NCBI GenBank assembly: GCA_038093975.1
Contig: JBBPTG010000211.1
Span: forward strand, 1-42,153
Reading direction: 5' to 3'
Source: Chalciporus piperatus
Taxonomy: Eukaryota > Basidiomycota > Agaricomycetes > Boletales > Boletaceae
Length of the DNA: 42,153 nucleotides
Position 1 is the stretch's first letter. Every line of letters begins with the position of its first letter. Shown one piece after another: positions 1-10,347 of the stretch. The notes under the pieces are model-generated. The model was not told where the DNA came from. It made no database searches and saw only the letters and a list, made by a program, of their open reading frames with translations. The position numbers and the translations under genes were made by a program.

Positions 1-2343
1 TACACACCCGAGCGTCTTTACACTGGTCCAGACAGGACGAGTAGAGTGGTTGATGAAACATGGACTGCCGATTGGTGGTGGGAGATGCAGGTATGCCTCG
101 TTCTCGTTGCCATCACATAGTTGGAAAGGACTGATGAAAGGTTATAGTCTCGCCTCCCAGACAATGCTACTGTGGTTCCTGTGATACTGTCATCTGACAA
201 AACGCAGCTCTCTCAGTTTTGAGGCGACAAAGTTGCTTGGCCTGTTTACCTAACCATAGGGAACATTGCGAAGGACGTCCGGCAGGGCGCATCAGCACAT
301 GTGACTGTCCTCTTGGGATATCTCCCGATCACGCATCTTGACGGCTTCTCAGACAAGGCAAAGTCGGTAATCAAATATCGACTGTTTCATTATTGCATGA
401 AGACGATGCTTATCTCACTTGCTGCGGCAGGAGAACAGGGGTTGACCATGACGTGCGCTGATGCCGTCGTGAGACATGTCTGGCCAATCCTTGCCGCGTA
501 TGTGGCCAATTACCCAGAGCAGTGCCTCGTTGCATGTTGTATGGAGAACCGATGTCCACTCTGCGAGGTCAGCCCTACAGCTCGAGGGGATAATGTGCCA
601 GCACCTAAACGCGATCAAACAGCAACAATACACCTACTCCAACACCACGTGGAAGATTCCGCATCCACCCCGACGACGAAGGAAGTGTTCAAGACACTCG
701 GTTTGCGAGCCATCTACTCTCCGTTTTGGATGTTTATGCCATATTGCGACATCTTCACGGCATTTACACCGGACCTACTTCATCAGTTGCATAAGGGTGT
801 ATTCAAGGATCACCTCGTGAAATGGTGCATGACCATTATTGGGGAGAAGGAGGTGGATGCGCGGTTCAAAGCAATGACGTCGCATCCAGGCCTTCGACAC
901 TTCAAAAACGGAATCTCGTCAGTATCGCAGTGGACAGGCAAGGAGCATAAGGAGATGCAGAAAGTATTTGTTGGGTTAGTGGCGAGTGGCCAGGATGCAC
1001 GTCTCACGAAAGCCGCACGCGCGGTCGTCGACTTCGTCTACTACTCCAGCCTGCAGTGCCATACCACTGAGACCCTTTCAGCTCTCCAAGCATCCCTGAA
1101 TATCTTTCACGAGTCCAAAGACATCTTCATCGAGCTTGGGGGGCGGCAGTCGACACATTTCAATATTCTGAAGATTCATGCCATGCAACACTACGTCGAC
1201 CTAATCAAACGTTTCAGGTCAGTGGACGGTTTCAACACAGAATCTCCCGAACGGTTGCATATCGATTATGTAAAAGAGGCCTACCGCGCAACTAACAAGA
1301 AGGACTTCATCATTCAAATGACCGTTTGGTTGCGTCGCCAAGAGGCGGTGGACCATTATGCTTTGTTTCTGGATTGGTGTCGACAAAAATCAAGGAGCGG
1401 GTTGGAAGCAGCGGCTGGTGGAGCAGACGGTCGTGAGGGTGAGAAGATAGCGGATGAGTTGATGGAGGAAGTTGGGGAGAGCAGCGAGGTGGACGACACG
1501 ACAGTCGTGCCAGTGGTTGGGACCGTAGCCGCACAAAGGGCGACTAACACAGCAGCACGAGGCATCACGTTATCGGAGGTTCCGAGCCACCATCCTTCTC
1601 ACCTTCGTAATATTACGGCAAGCAAAATAATTGCTGACCAACATATCACCCGGTTCCTTTCCTCATTGCAAGCTTACCTCGCGGCCCATCATCTCCCATT
1701 CACTCCACGGCCATTTGATACCTTCAACCTTTTCGCGCGGCTGGTCTTCAAACTCCCAGCAATCCCGGGAGTGACACAAGCTAGCAAATTGATGGATGTT
1801 GTACGAGCATCACCCCCACGTCCAGCTCGTTTGCGATGTGCTGCAGAGCCTGCTCACCTGGACTTTGCCCTTGTTCGTTCACCAGAAGCTAATCGTGCCA
1901 CGGAGGGCACAGCACTCGAAGGTAAGTGGACCTAACCGCTCGCTGGCGGTATTTGTGTGATAATGATACTCTCTTCAGGACTTCACATTGCACAAATTTG
2001 CGCCATCTTCGCCATTCCCGATTATTATCCTGCTGCGGCCCAATCAACCATCAAGCAGCCATTAGCATACATTGAATGGTTCACGCCATTCAGGGCCAAG
2101 GACCCACATAGCGGGATGTACATGGTTTTGCGGTCGTCACGGATGCACCAACAACACGGAGAGGTGATTCCTGTCGAGAACATTGTACAGAGTTGCCATC
2201 TAATATCAGATTTTGGACACGAGAAGGACCCAGGCTGGTCAACAGTTAATGTAGCAATGGCATGCGACCGCTTTTTCGTCAATCCTTACATAGACACACA
2301 CATGTTCAGTTTAATCAAGTTGGGACGACACAATTGCATTTAG
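1..2343 (+). pseudogene. Plavaka-family (CACTA-related) transposase, 5' truncated by the window edge, one internal stop
   Basis: This is a DNA transposase of the basidiomycete Plavaka family, which would cut and paste its own element. The frame is open from base 1. I place introns at 91-147 and 1922-1978 (GT..AG, 57 bp each), giving exons <1-90, 148-1921 and 1979-2343. Recognisable family blocks in order are WTADWWWEMQ, VILSSDKTQLSQF, GDKVAWPVYLTIGNI, LLGYLP, PEQCLVACCMENRCPLC, PYCDIFTAFTPDLLHQLHKG, GLRHFKNGISSVSQWTG, and a C-terminal PLAYIEWFTPF...FFVNPYID block. A single in-frame TGA at 220-222 separates SQF from GDK, where relatives usually have arginine, so CGA to TGA is likely. Downstream of that stop the frame stays open for more than 560 codons. 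The N-terminus lies outside the window. The family call rests on remembered consensus motifs, not on a search. Confidence 0.88.
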
Positions 2344-3000
2344 ACGACACGGAACATGACATGGATACTACTAATCATCTGTCAGAATGGTCTGAAGTGC
2401 TCGGAGGTGCACAACACGCTGAAGCGCTTGGAGGTGGAGGGAGCGCTGTGAGTAGAGTTAGCAGGTTAGTTACACAGCGGTGACATGTACATACATCGAC
2501 GGCGGCACACCATCGGATGAGTGGGATTTGCTGTGTGAAAAGGTCAGTCTTGCGCGGGATTCGCAACGGAGCATCAGACGTACATTGGCATGATTGAGCA
2601 CTTCTTCGAAGGCCAGCAACGTGAAATTCTTGATGATGTGGTGGGCAAGACAGTTCTCAGGCAAGATGATGTTGAGTTGATAGTCGAGCCAAGAAGGGCG
2701 GGGATCAGGATCGCCTGAACCCCACGTATCTATCACAACGGGAGGGCTTCGCCAGAATGACATGGGGATATCGCCACGACGGTCGCTAATGTACGCCTCT
2801 GCAATAAAGAGATGGCGATGATCACACTAAACAACTATGTAGCCGATCGATAGGAGAGAGTATGGGGATGACTTACATGATCGAAGATGTGCAGGCTGCG
2901 GCAGCGCATCAGGTTCGGGGGAATATCAAGTGATGGGTTGCTGATGGATATCATGGATTGATTGAATATCGCGAGGGCAAATCACAGCTTTGCAATGAAA
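2344..3000. other. Gene-poor stretch with possible minus-strand coding remnant
   Basis: No convincing gene is seen here. On the minus strand 2763-2470 is open and reads like protein (SFWRSPPVVIDTWGSGDPDP, then YQLNIILPENCLAHHIIKNF). An upstream minus segment near 2940-2880 ends at a GTAAGT donor, with a TTGCAG acceptor near 2800. The two frames do not join cleanly, so this may be a decayed host-gene fragment or chance. No TIR for the Plavaka element was found. Confidence 0.3.
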
Positions 3001-3441
3001 CTAGCCTCTGAGACACTAGTACAGGCCGAAAATCCCTTATAGGACAAGCCCGGCCTGTACCAGTCTCGCAGTCGGACTTGACTCTAACACAGTAGTACAG
3101 GCCAAAGCCTCTCTATGGGACAGGCCCGGCCTGTACCAGTTTTACAATGGGGGTGAGCTCTGATAAACTGGTACAGGCCGAAGGGTCCCTATAGGAGATA
3201 TCCGGCCTGTACCAGTTCTACAATATAATAGAGCTCTGATCAACTGGTACAGGCCGAAGCCTCTCTATGGGACAGGCCCGGCCTGTACCAGTTTCACAGT
3301 GAGACTAGCCTCTGAGACACTGGTACAGGCCGAAGATCCCTTATAGGAAAGGTCCGGCCTATACCAGTTTTACAATGGAATGAGCTCTGGGAAACTGGTA
3401 CGGGCCGAAGACTTCCTATAGGGAATCCTCGGCCTGTACCA
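3001..3441. repeat. Tandem array of six palindromic ~75-bp units
   Basis: Six degenerate copies occur. Each carries an inverted repeat: a left arm like CTGGTACAGGCCG and a right arm like CGGCCTGTACCAG, separated by about 22-25 bases containing CCTATAGG or CTATGGGA. Linkers of the GAGCTCTGAT type and the CTAGCCTCTGAGAC type recur in different units, which suggests duplication of more than one unit at a time. A further half-site lies near 3463-3475. Each unit could fold into a 13-bp hairpin. Confidence 0.85.
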
Positions 3442-3642
3442 CGATCACAAGGTATTATACTTCCAGCCTGTACCAAAAACACGGACCCCGGCCGGGCTTC
3501 GGGTAGTACCACTTTTGCAGGCATTTGTACATTTGGGGTGTACCAGTTTTGCGAGGACACTTGACTGCAGTATGTGGGGGGTGCGCGTGTGCCAGACATG
3601 GATGCTTCATTCCCCATGCAGTGGTGGACTTCCAGAAGGGTG

Positions 3643-3689
3643 CATCAGGAAAACCCTCCCCTGGATAATTGTATAGAATAGTAGATATT
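3643..3689 (+). repeat. Left terminal inverted repeat of the TIR element
   Basis: It starts CATCAGGAAAACCC and is preceded by GGTG of the KDZ exon. It matches the reverse complement of the right end over about 47 bp. Confidence 0.88.
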
Positions 3690-4064
3690 TCCAAAGTAAT
3701 TCTCACAAATACCAACTATTATTGACATTTCTTCATATTTCTAATATTTCTTCCAATTTTATCAACATAAGTAGCCCCCCCTTGTTATTCTCTGGATTTT
3801 CTGAAAAATCTTGATATTTCCATACAATTATCTTCAGAAAGACATTGTAATTAGCAGATATAATGTCATAATAGTGTTCATATTAGCAGACTATATTCTG
3901 ATAATACTGGCCATTCACTACTATTAAATCACACATAATCATGATGGTTGAAAATGAATTTATTGATCACTATCTACTACAGATCATGTACTACATCTAC
4001 CAACTGCTATCAAGCAAGGTACAGCTGTTGAGGTGATGAGAGAGGGAGCAGAGATGGTGGGGGA

Positions 4065-4860
4065 ATGAGCTTACTTGTGGTGCTGGACAAACCCAGGGAG
4101 CAAGGTACAGCTGTTGATGGTGATGAGAGAGGAATCAGAGATGATGGGGGGGATGAGGTTACCTACAAGGTGTCCCAAGGCATGCACGAGCCAGCCAGTG
4201 AGGCTCGTGAAAAGGTGTTGGTGAGGAGGTGGCATGAGGTGGCGGCGAGCTCGAACGACCGACCGGCTGTGTTCGAGGTGAGTGGATGTGGTGGGGGTGA
4301 GTGGGAACTTACCTCGTGAGGCCGACGGGGCTGTTGAGCCCTCGCCGGCCGTGTTTTGATGTCGAGTGTCGAGGTTGAGGTGGGAGATGATGGTGGGGCA
4401 TACAGCCTGAACGGCTGTATACGAGGTGAGAGGTGGTGGGTTGAGGAAAAACGAACCTTGTCATGCCGGCGGGGCTGTTGAGCCCACGCCGGCCGTATTG
4501 TTCGAGTTCGAGTGGGAGGTGGTGGTGGTGGTGGGGCAAACAGCCCGAGTGGCTGTATTCGAGGTGAGAGGTGCCAGTGGTGGTGGTGGGGTGAGTAGAA
4601 ACTCACCTGTGACAGCCGGCGGGGCTGTTGAGCCCTCGCCGGCTGTTTTTTCGTGTCGAAGTTGGGTGGTTGAAGGTGGTGGGGCAAGCTTTGAGCCCGT
4701 GCGGCTGTGCTTGAGGTGAGTAGTGGTGGTGGTGGTGAGCGAGAACTCACCTGGTGAAGCCGGCGGGGCTGTTGAGCCCTCGCCGGCTGCGTTTTCGTGC
4801 TGTGTTGAGGTGGGTTCAAGTTGTGGGGTAGTTGTAGTTTGGTTGTAGTGATGAGGACTC
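4065..4860. repeat. GC-rich tandem repeat with palindromic cores, inside the TIR element
   Basis: Units of about 145-150 bp recur. Each carries the inverted repeat GCCGGCGGGGCTGTTGAGCC followed by CTCGCCGGC (near 4322, 4467, 4617 and 4760). Several also contain a second small palindrome, ACAGCC-n5-GGCTGT. GT-rich runs lie between. Long minus-strand frames here repeat PARAQQPRR and are a by-product of the repeat. Confidence 0.8.
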
Positions 4861-4943
4861 GAAAATGCTGACGCGGCAAGTTCAACACGGTCACGTGACC
4901 TTCCCGTGCGGATTTTTGACAAGTCCAACCATTAGGGAAATTA

Positions 4944-5640
4944 AGCTACACTTATCTACGCTTTTTTGTACACTCAATCACAACACTTTCACACTTTTAA
5001 CTACACTTTTGTACGCTTTTTTGTACACTTAGCTCCAGTCAAACCTAGTTACCTTGCTACACTCTTGACTACCCTTAGTACGCTTTTTTGTACACTGTTC
5101 CTACACTCAATCCTAATATACTTTGGTACACTTTTGATTACTGATTTAGTACGCTTTTTTGCTACAGTTTAGCTACACTCCATCTAGCTACACTTTCCTA
5201 CACATTTGACTACAGTTTTACTACAGTCTAGCTACACTCTATTCTAATAGACTTTCCCACACTATTGACTACACATTCACTACGCTTTTTTGTACACTTT
5301 AGCTACACTCTAATCTAATAGACTTTCCCACACTTGTAACTACACATTTACTACGCTTTTTTGTACACTTTAGCTACACTCTAACCTAATAGACTTTCCC
5401 ACACTATTGACTACACTTTTAGTACGCTTTTTTGCTACACTCTATTACTACACATTTTCCCACATTTGTAACTACACTTTTAGTACGCTTTTTTGTACAC
5501 TTTAGTTACACTTCATCACTACACATTTTCCCACACCATTGACTACACTTTTAGTACGGTTTTTTGCTACACTTTGCTACACTTTTCACTACACTTACTA
5601 CACTTTTGCTACACTCAGTTTTCCACCCTTTGGACTACTT
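4944..5640. repeat. T-rich tandem repeat built on TACGCTTTTTTGTACAC, inside the TIR element
   Basis: About nine degenerate units of roughly 60-70 bp each contain TACGCTTTTTTG followed by TACAC and CTACACTC words. The block is strongly strand-asymmetric, with T and C on the plus strand. It abuts the GC-rich repeat, with a perfect 12-bp palindrome GGTCACGTGACC (4889-4900) between them. No credible gene is present. Confidence 0.8.
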
Positions 5641-5805
5641 ATACCTTCAGAAAAGTTGAGTATAATTATCATGAATTATATGAAATATCATGAAATACCT
5701 GATAATATACTCTCAAGGGTGGTCAGCCATTTGTAACTGACACAAAATTTCCTGATAATATGAGAAATTACATGATATTTTCGAAAAAAACACAGTTTTT
5801 CAGTA

Positions 5806-5852
5806 AATTTCTACTATTCTATACAATTATCTAGGGGAGGGTTTTCCTGATG
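5806..5852 (-). repeat. Right terminal inverted repeat of the TIR element
   Basis: It ends GGGTTTTCCTGATG and is followed directly by TGAGAG and the GTAACA splice donor of the KDZ gene. The flanking TG on each side is the apparent 2-bp target duplication. Confidence 0.88.
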
Positions 5853-7697
5853 TGAGAGGTAACAGGTTCGGCCGCCGGCCGAGAAACGTATGCATTAACC
5901 ACAATGACAGGCAGGTCAATATGGATTATGCATTGGCACATGCGTTGGAATACAACATGGCTGGCATTCAAAGGGTGATCCTCTTCTATGACATCAATTG
6001 CCAATAGATGAAGCGGCTGAGGCTGCGGCTCAAGGGCAACGAATATGTCAAAATACCATCGGCCATGGAGTTGGTGCCAGGAATAGGCATATGGCATGTG
6101 CATGGTCATCAGGCTGAATGTTTCCAGAGATACACACCCAACTTTATCCGAGGGGCAGGGCGGGTGAATGGGGAGATAATCGAAACCTTATGGGCAAACT
6201 TGAACATTGTGTCCCCATCCACAAAATGAGCAGCCCTCACAGACGGGAATTGCTGGACTTCCAAATGGCCGACTTCAACTTTGTCAAAATGATAAGGATG
6301 GGTGGGTGACCTGCATTCTGTAATGACAGATCGCCTAACGCCTCGGATTTGTAGCTCAGAGTCTCAAGAGAAAACACAAGCAAGCAGTCAAAGGGCTTGT
6401 CGAAGCCGAGAAAGCTTTCCAAGAGTTGGATGATGGCATTCCAGAGGCGGAAAGAAATGAGTGGCAAGCTTTGGAAGATCAGGCTCACAGAAAGAGAGTG
6501 AAGGACCCGACGGCCATGGACGTCTACGAGGTGCATTTGAAAAAAGGTTTGTGGCCAGTCCTACTGAGCCGCACAGAGTCTATCAAATTGATTGGAATCC
6601 CAGCACCATCGGCCAAGGCAATCGAGCTTCAGCTGCTACAGAGTAGTCAAGGTGGCAGAAATCAGGCAGTGTCATTGATCGCACGCGGTATGCAGCTACA
6701 GGAGATGAAACTCGGTTGGGCATCAGAGAGCCGCAGGCTTCCGATTCGGCCGACTGAACAACAGCAATTGGTGATCGCCCGAAAGAAGGAAAGGTTGGCT
6801 GGGCTTATCCATGCTTTTATTACAGAGACAGCCGCATTCTGGGGGGATGTGGGAGAGTCAAGCGATCTGGAAAACGATCTGGAGCAAGAAGCGACCAATG
6901 CGGCCGATGACGAACTCTGGGAGGATGAAGATCAGAGAGATAGAGCATTGGCTGACGTTCCAGATGTTCCTTTGCCATCGACCCTCGGCTGGAAGTTTTG
7001 CACTGCGCATGGGTTGCAGGATGTGGCAGACAAGGAGAAACAGTTGCGGATAGGCCAAGCAAACGACGCCCTCCATGAAATTCGTCTGGGTCTGGCAGAC
7101 AAGGCAGTCCTCTTTCGGACCGAGGTCAGGCATGCTGGGAGTTACACCATGACAACACGGGCATGGTCAAGGGTGACCATGGTCGAGGAAACAGTGAAAA
7201 AGAATGTGGCCATTTATCGAGCAGCCAGGAAAGCATTACAAGACTTGGACGCTAGCCAGGAAGACTTGGAGAAGTATCGGCCGATCAGCAAGAAAGACTT
7301 GAAGGTGTCAACGGCCGTGAGCAATCCGAATGCTCGTGGACATCGAGATGATACCCTCGCTTGGTTCTGGACCATGGATATACCGAGGGACGTGGTCATG
7401 AGTAACTGGATGTCCGAATGTGAGAGTGCTTCTCTGCTTCTCGGCTCGGCTGAATCTCTATGCTAGTCTATCGGGTGCATTGGCTCAGAGCAAAGGCCCA
7501 AAGAGATAGATGGAAAGAAGAAACTGAGCTTTTGGTTCAAGAAAAGGTTTGGACCGCGAACTTCTTTGCTCATAAGGCAGGCGATTGGAGCGAAAAAGGG
7601 AACAATGCGAAAGAACAGGGAAGGGTGGGAGCCGGGGCATATGCAGACAGACAGAAAAGGATGTATGCCAGGCTCAGAGATCATTGTCAGGGTTAGT

Positions 7698-9168
7698 TCA
7701 AGTACGGTGGACAAGATTTTCTACGTCATCTACATTGACCCAATCTACATCGAAGAGGTTCATGGCCTGTTGAACGTTCTCCCTCATGTAGTATGCCAAG
7801 CAAACCCGACTTCCTTGAACCACAGGAACTCCATGCCGGATGATCCGCCCAGAAAATGCTACCACGGTGCCTGGAGGGTAATGAAGGGTCATGCCGAGCG
7901 TAGGCAGCTCCATTGTTAAGCCAGGATCATAGTCACCAAAGGATGCCAGCAGATCTAACCCCTGTGACATAGATCCCGAGTCTCGATGCAAAGGAGTCGC
8001 TCGATTGACCATGACCGACATGGCATTGAAGACCGAGCCCCACTGCCTCATGATGGCAGTCATCTCCGTGCGGCCGCTCGTTAAGGCCCATGTGGCCAAC
8101 CTTCCCTGAGCCACCCTTGCAGATTGGTAAGCCCTGGGATGCATAATACTGTAGGCGGCCGAGAGGATCGCGTTTGGGACCAACATGTCTTCTAACCAAG
8201 CCGCAAGGCTCGGGTCTGCTAGGTTGACAGACGGCGCTGGACTTGAGTTACTGGCCTGCAAGAGATCAGGTCGTTGAATTGAATAAATCAAGGTGAATTG
8301 GCCATACATTATGAACTTGGGGAAACCAGCCAGGCGAGATGTTCAATGACCCCTGGAATGCAGCCTCCTGGGAAAAGAGGGCATTGGCTGTCCACCAACC
8401 ATGACACGATGACAACGGGGTTGTGATGGTGGATTGGAGAAGCGGTTGGATTGCAGGCAGAGTGTTATGCACCCATGACTAGGCAGCCGAGTGAGGCTTG
8501 AAGAGACACATTCAGCAGACTAGGCCTACCTGAAACTCGGAGGTGAGCGGCGATGGGAGATACCAAAGTAGGATACGGCCAGCTTGATCTGTGACAATGC
8601 AAGGCGAATCTATAAAAGTGGTCGGAAGGGAGGGAAGCCGCTCGGAAATCCTTTGTTCGTGATCTGAATTTATGCCAGACTCAATACATCCCAGAACCGA
8701 TGCAAGTTGTTCTGCTTGAATATCCAGGAGAACTGCGGCCGAACATCAGCTGCCTGAATGGCCTTTCATGGAAAATAGCTTACCTGGACGGCTGAAGGCT
8801 GAAACCATCGCAACCACCATGTGTTCGGCCTCAATGACAGCATATGCGTGATGAGAGGGTGAACCCACCGGCAGCGGGCTTCTTCGTCGAGCTTGCCGGA
8901 CTGCCCGGTATGTTTGAAAGTTATCGGAGAACGAGTGATCAGTTCGCTCAACATGATGCTCAACTATATTATATCATCTCGCAGGAATCAACTCTCATCT
9001 GGCAGCACAAATTTGAACATCTGGCAAGACAGGTTCGGTGGTTTGATTGCGGAAGCGCAGCACCTCCTCCCGAAAACGTGCCTGGACATAGGTTGCCAAC
9101 AGATCGTTGAGATAGAGGGCGAAGTTGGTATCAGTTAATTCCTCGGAGGTAACATGAGGTGGGTCCAT
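7698..9168 (-). CDS. TET/JBP-type 2-oxoglutarate/Fe(II) dioxygenase, five exons, 423 aa
   Basis: This is a predicted nuclear dioxygenase of the TET/JBP class, whose members oxidise methylated pyrimidines in DNA. Exons on the minus strand are 9168-9009, 8963-8784, 8732-8530, 8478-8308 and 8255-7698. All introns are GT..AG of 45-52 bp, and the phases join without a stop. The start is the ATG at 9168, with an in-frame TGA just upstream. The catalytic core lies in the last exon. TPLHRDSGS supplies the iron-binding HxD pair (H328, D330). DLLASFGDYD and MELPTLGM follow. PGTVVAFSGRIIRHGV supplies the distal His (H379). GSRVCLAYYMR supplies the 2-oxoglutarate-binding Arg (R388). Residues 1-238 form a less conserved N-terminal region including RILLWYLPSPL. 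Substrate preference cannot be read from the sequence. The gene is convergent with the KDZ transposase, an association known in basidiomycetes. I see no disabling mutation. Confidence 0.88.
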
Positions 9169-9408
9169 AGTGAATCAAGGGAGTCGTGGTGTAACCCTCG
9201 ACAGATAGGTAGAAATGGGAGCGTCTGCGGGTCCTTTGGGGCCGCCGGGTCCTTCGGGTCGGTTCCTCGGTTCCTCGGCTCCAATGGGCTATCAATATCC
9301 GGCCGACACTTTGGGAATACATCCATGACAGGCGTGGGAAACCCATGTGCTTGAACTCTGGAGCAAAGATAGCCTGGCCGAAAGTCAGCCTTCTCCATCA
9401 AACATCCG

Positions 9409-10179
9409 ATGCTCACTAAAGTTGAAACATACACTTTGTTGGTGTACTTCAGCTGCAGATTACAGGCAGCCATTAGAGAGGCAGGACAATGGCCTCCTGC
9501 AGCAATGGTCTCCCTGAGGGAGGAAGTGGTGAGTATGGATTTGCACACTTCCTGCAGGATTGTTAACAGCCAAACAATAGGCTGTAGTGAATCGGTTGAT
9601 GGCATACAAATCAATCGCTCACAACGATCTGCCACACATCCCTCTGTTGGATCGGGTCATCTTGCTGATTATTGTGAGCGATTTAGAGGATGGCCAGCTC
9701 CGCCAGGAAATTTCAATGACACCTGGGAGCCAATTGCATATAATGCAACAAACATCGCTGAGGTGCGGCCGAGCATTGTCGGCCATGGATTTGCAGCACA
9801 AGTGGTGGTTAGAAGGCAGCAACGGCTTGCCTGCTGACTATCGTCGGCAGGAGTTCGGGGACTTCATCGGGCCGGCAGAGGCTTTCTTCGGGGTGAGTTA
9901 CCAGAAGTATCTTGGGTTAGCACCATGGGTACTCAAAATCTGGAATAGGGACCGCTCGCCCTTGCTCAGAATGCTGATAATAGCTCTGGGCTTCAGGGCG
10001 ACATCGACGAGATGCAACAGAGCTTGCATGGGCAATTCGTGGAGGCAGCCATGACTTTACGAGAAATGAATAGGAGCTTGGTGCTGACATGGAACAGGGC
10101 AAGAGGGTTGATAATGCTCACCCAATGGATTCGTGAGCAGGAGGGTAGAACCCATGCAGAAGAGTCTGGGGATAGGTAG
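9409..10179 (+). CDS. Unknown spliced gene beside the TET/JBP gene; 5' end uncertain
   Basis: I do not recognise this protein. Exons are up to 9528, 9581-9892 and 9997-10179 (stop TAG), with introns 9529-9580 (GTGAGT..ATAG, with a GTTAAC branch-like word) and 9893-9996. They join in phase to give at least 204 residues. The protein is mostly helical in character, with AVVNRLMAYKSIAHNDLPHI early and LVLTWNRARGLIMLTQWIRE near the C-terminus. It has no transmembrane segment, signal peptide or cysteine cluster. The ATG at 9409 is only the first in frame. A second candidate N-terminus begins at the ATG at 9215 (MGASAGPLGPPGPSGRFLG), only 46 bp from the divergent TET/JBP start, but it meets a stop at 9326 that I cannot splice around. 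It is probably cargo of the same composite element. Confidence 0.5.
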
Positions 10180-10347
10180 AATATTCTACATATGCCAGCC
10201 GAAGGACTTGTACTCCAGCCGAAATTCGTATCACAGTGAGCAAATGCAGCCGGCCCTGACAAACACTCAACATTGAGTAAACCTAATATTACAGTACATT
10301 GTAGTCGAAATGCACGATGAGAATGAAACATAATCATGAGCATGTAT
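10180..10347. other. Short spacer between converging genes
   Basis: AT-rich sequence between the stop of the unknown plus-strand gene and the 3' end of the minus-strand cysteine-cluster gene. Nothing further is seen. Confidence 0.5.

Larger units (their letters stand above)
3643..5852. mobile_element. Non-autonomous TIR DNA transposon (2,210 bp) inserted in the KDZ exon
   Basis: The ends form an inverted repeat of about 47 bp, beginning CATCAGGAAAACCCTCCCCT on the left and mirrored on the right with about two mismatches. Removing the element together with one copy of a 2-bp TG duplication restores an open KDZ frame reading FQKGER across the site, so the boundaries and target duplication are well constrained. 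The interior has no transposase; it consists of AT-rich subterminal sequence with CTGATAATA words and two blocks of tandem repeats. The 2-bp duplication would suit a CACTA-like or Plavaka-mobilised family, but that assignment is inference. Confidence 0.87.
3571..7696 (+). pseudogene. KDZ (Kyakuja-Dileera-Zisupton) transposase, N-terminus missing, disrupted by a TIR element
   Basis: This is the central and C-terminal part of a KDZ-superfamily transposase. Exons are 3571-3642 plus 5853-5858 (split by an inserted element), 5911-6301, 6355-7419 and 7467-7696. Introns are 5859-5910, 6302-6354 and 7420-7466, all GT..AG. Family motifs in order are ACARHGCFIPHAVVDFQKG, NMDYAL, FYDINCQ, WHVHGHQAECFQRYTPNFI, GAGRVNGEIIETLWANLN, SSPHRRELLDFQM, GQANDALHEIRLGLADKAVL, NPNARGHRDDTLAWFWTMDI and YRVHWLRAKAQRDRW. 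Damage: the 2.2-kb insertion, an in-frame TAG at 6005-6007, and a 1-nt frame change near 6224. The N-terminal region, including the zinc-binding part usual in the family, is not found upstream. A TGCAG acceptor at 3570 suggests that another exon once preceded it. The gene converges on the TET/JBP gene. Confidence 0.9.

Noticed and set aside
2375..2566. Small ORFs at 2262-2566 as a Plavaka accessory gene
   Set aside because: Short, overlapping on both strands, no start context or splice sites, and no conserved motif.
4163..4928. Minus-strand ORFs of 155-243 codons repeating PARAQQPRR
   Set aside because: Translation of the GC-rich tandem repeat inside the TIR element, in two overlapping frames.
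7566..7919. Plus-strand 117-codon ORF
   Set aside because: Overlaps the KDZ last exon in another frame and the antisense of the TET/JBP catalytic exon.
9135..9635. Minus-strand 166-codon ORF as an N-terminal extension of the TET/JBP gene
   Set aside because: It is in a different frame from the exon starting at 9168, which has its own ATG with an upstream in-frame stop, and it overlaps spliced plus-strand coding sequence.
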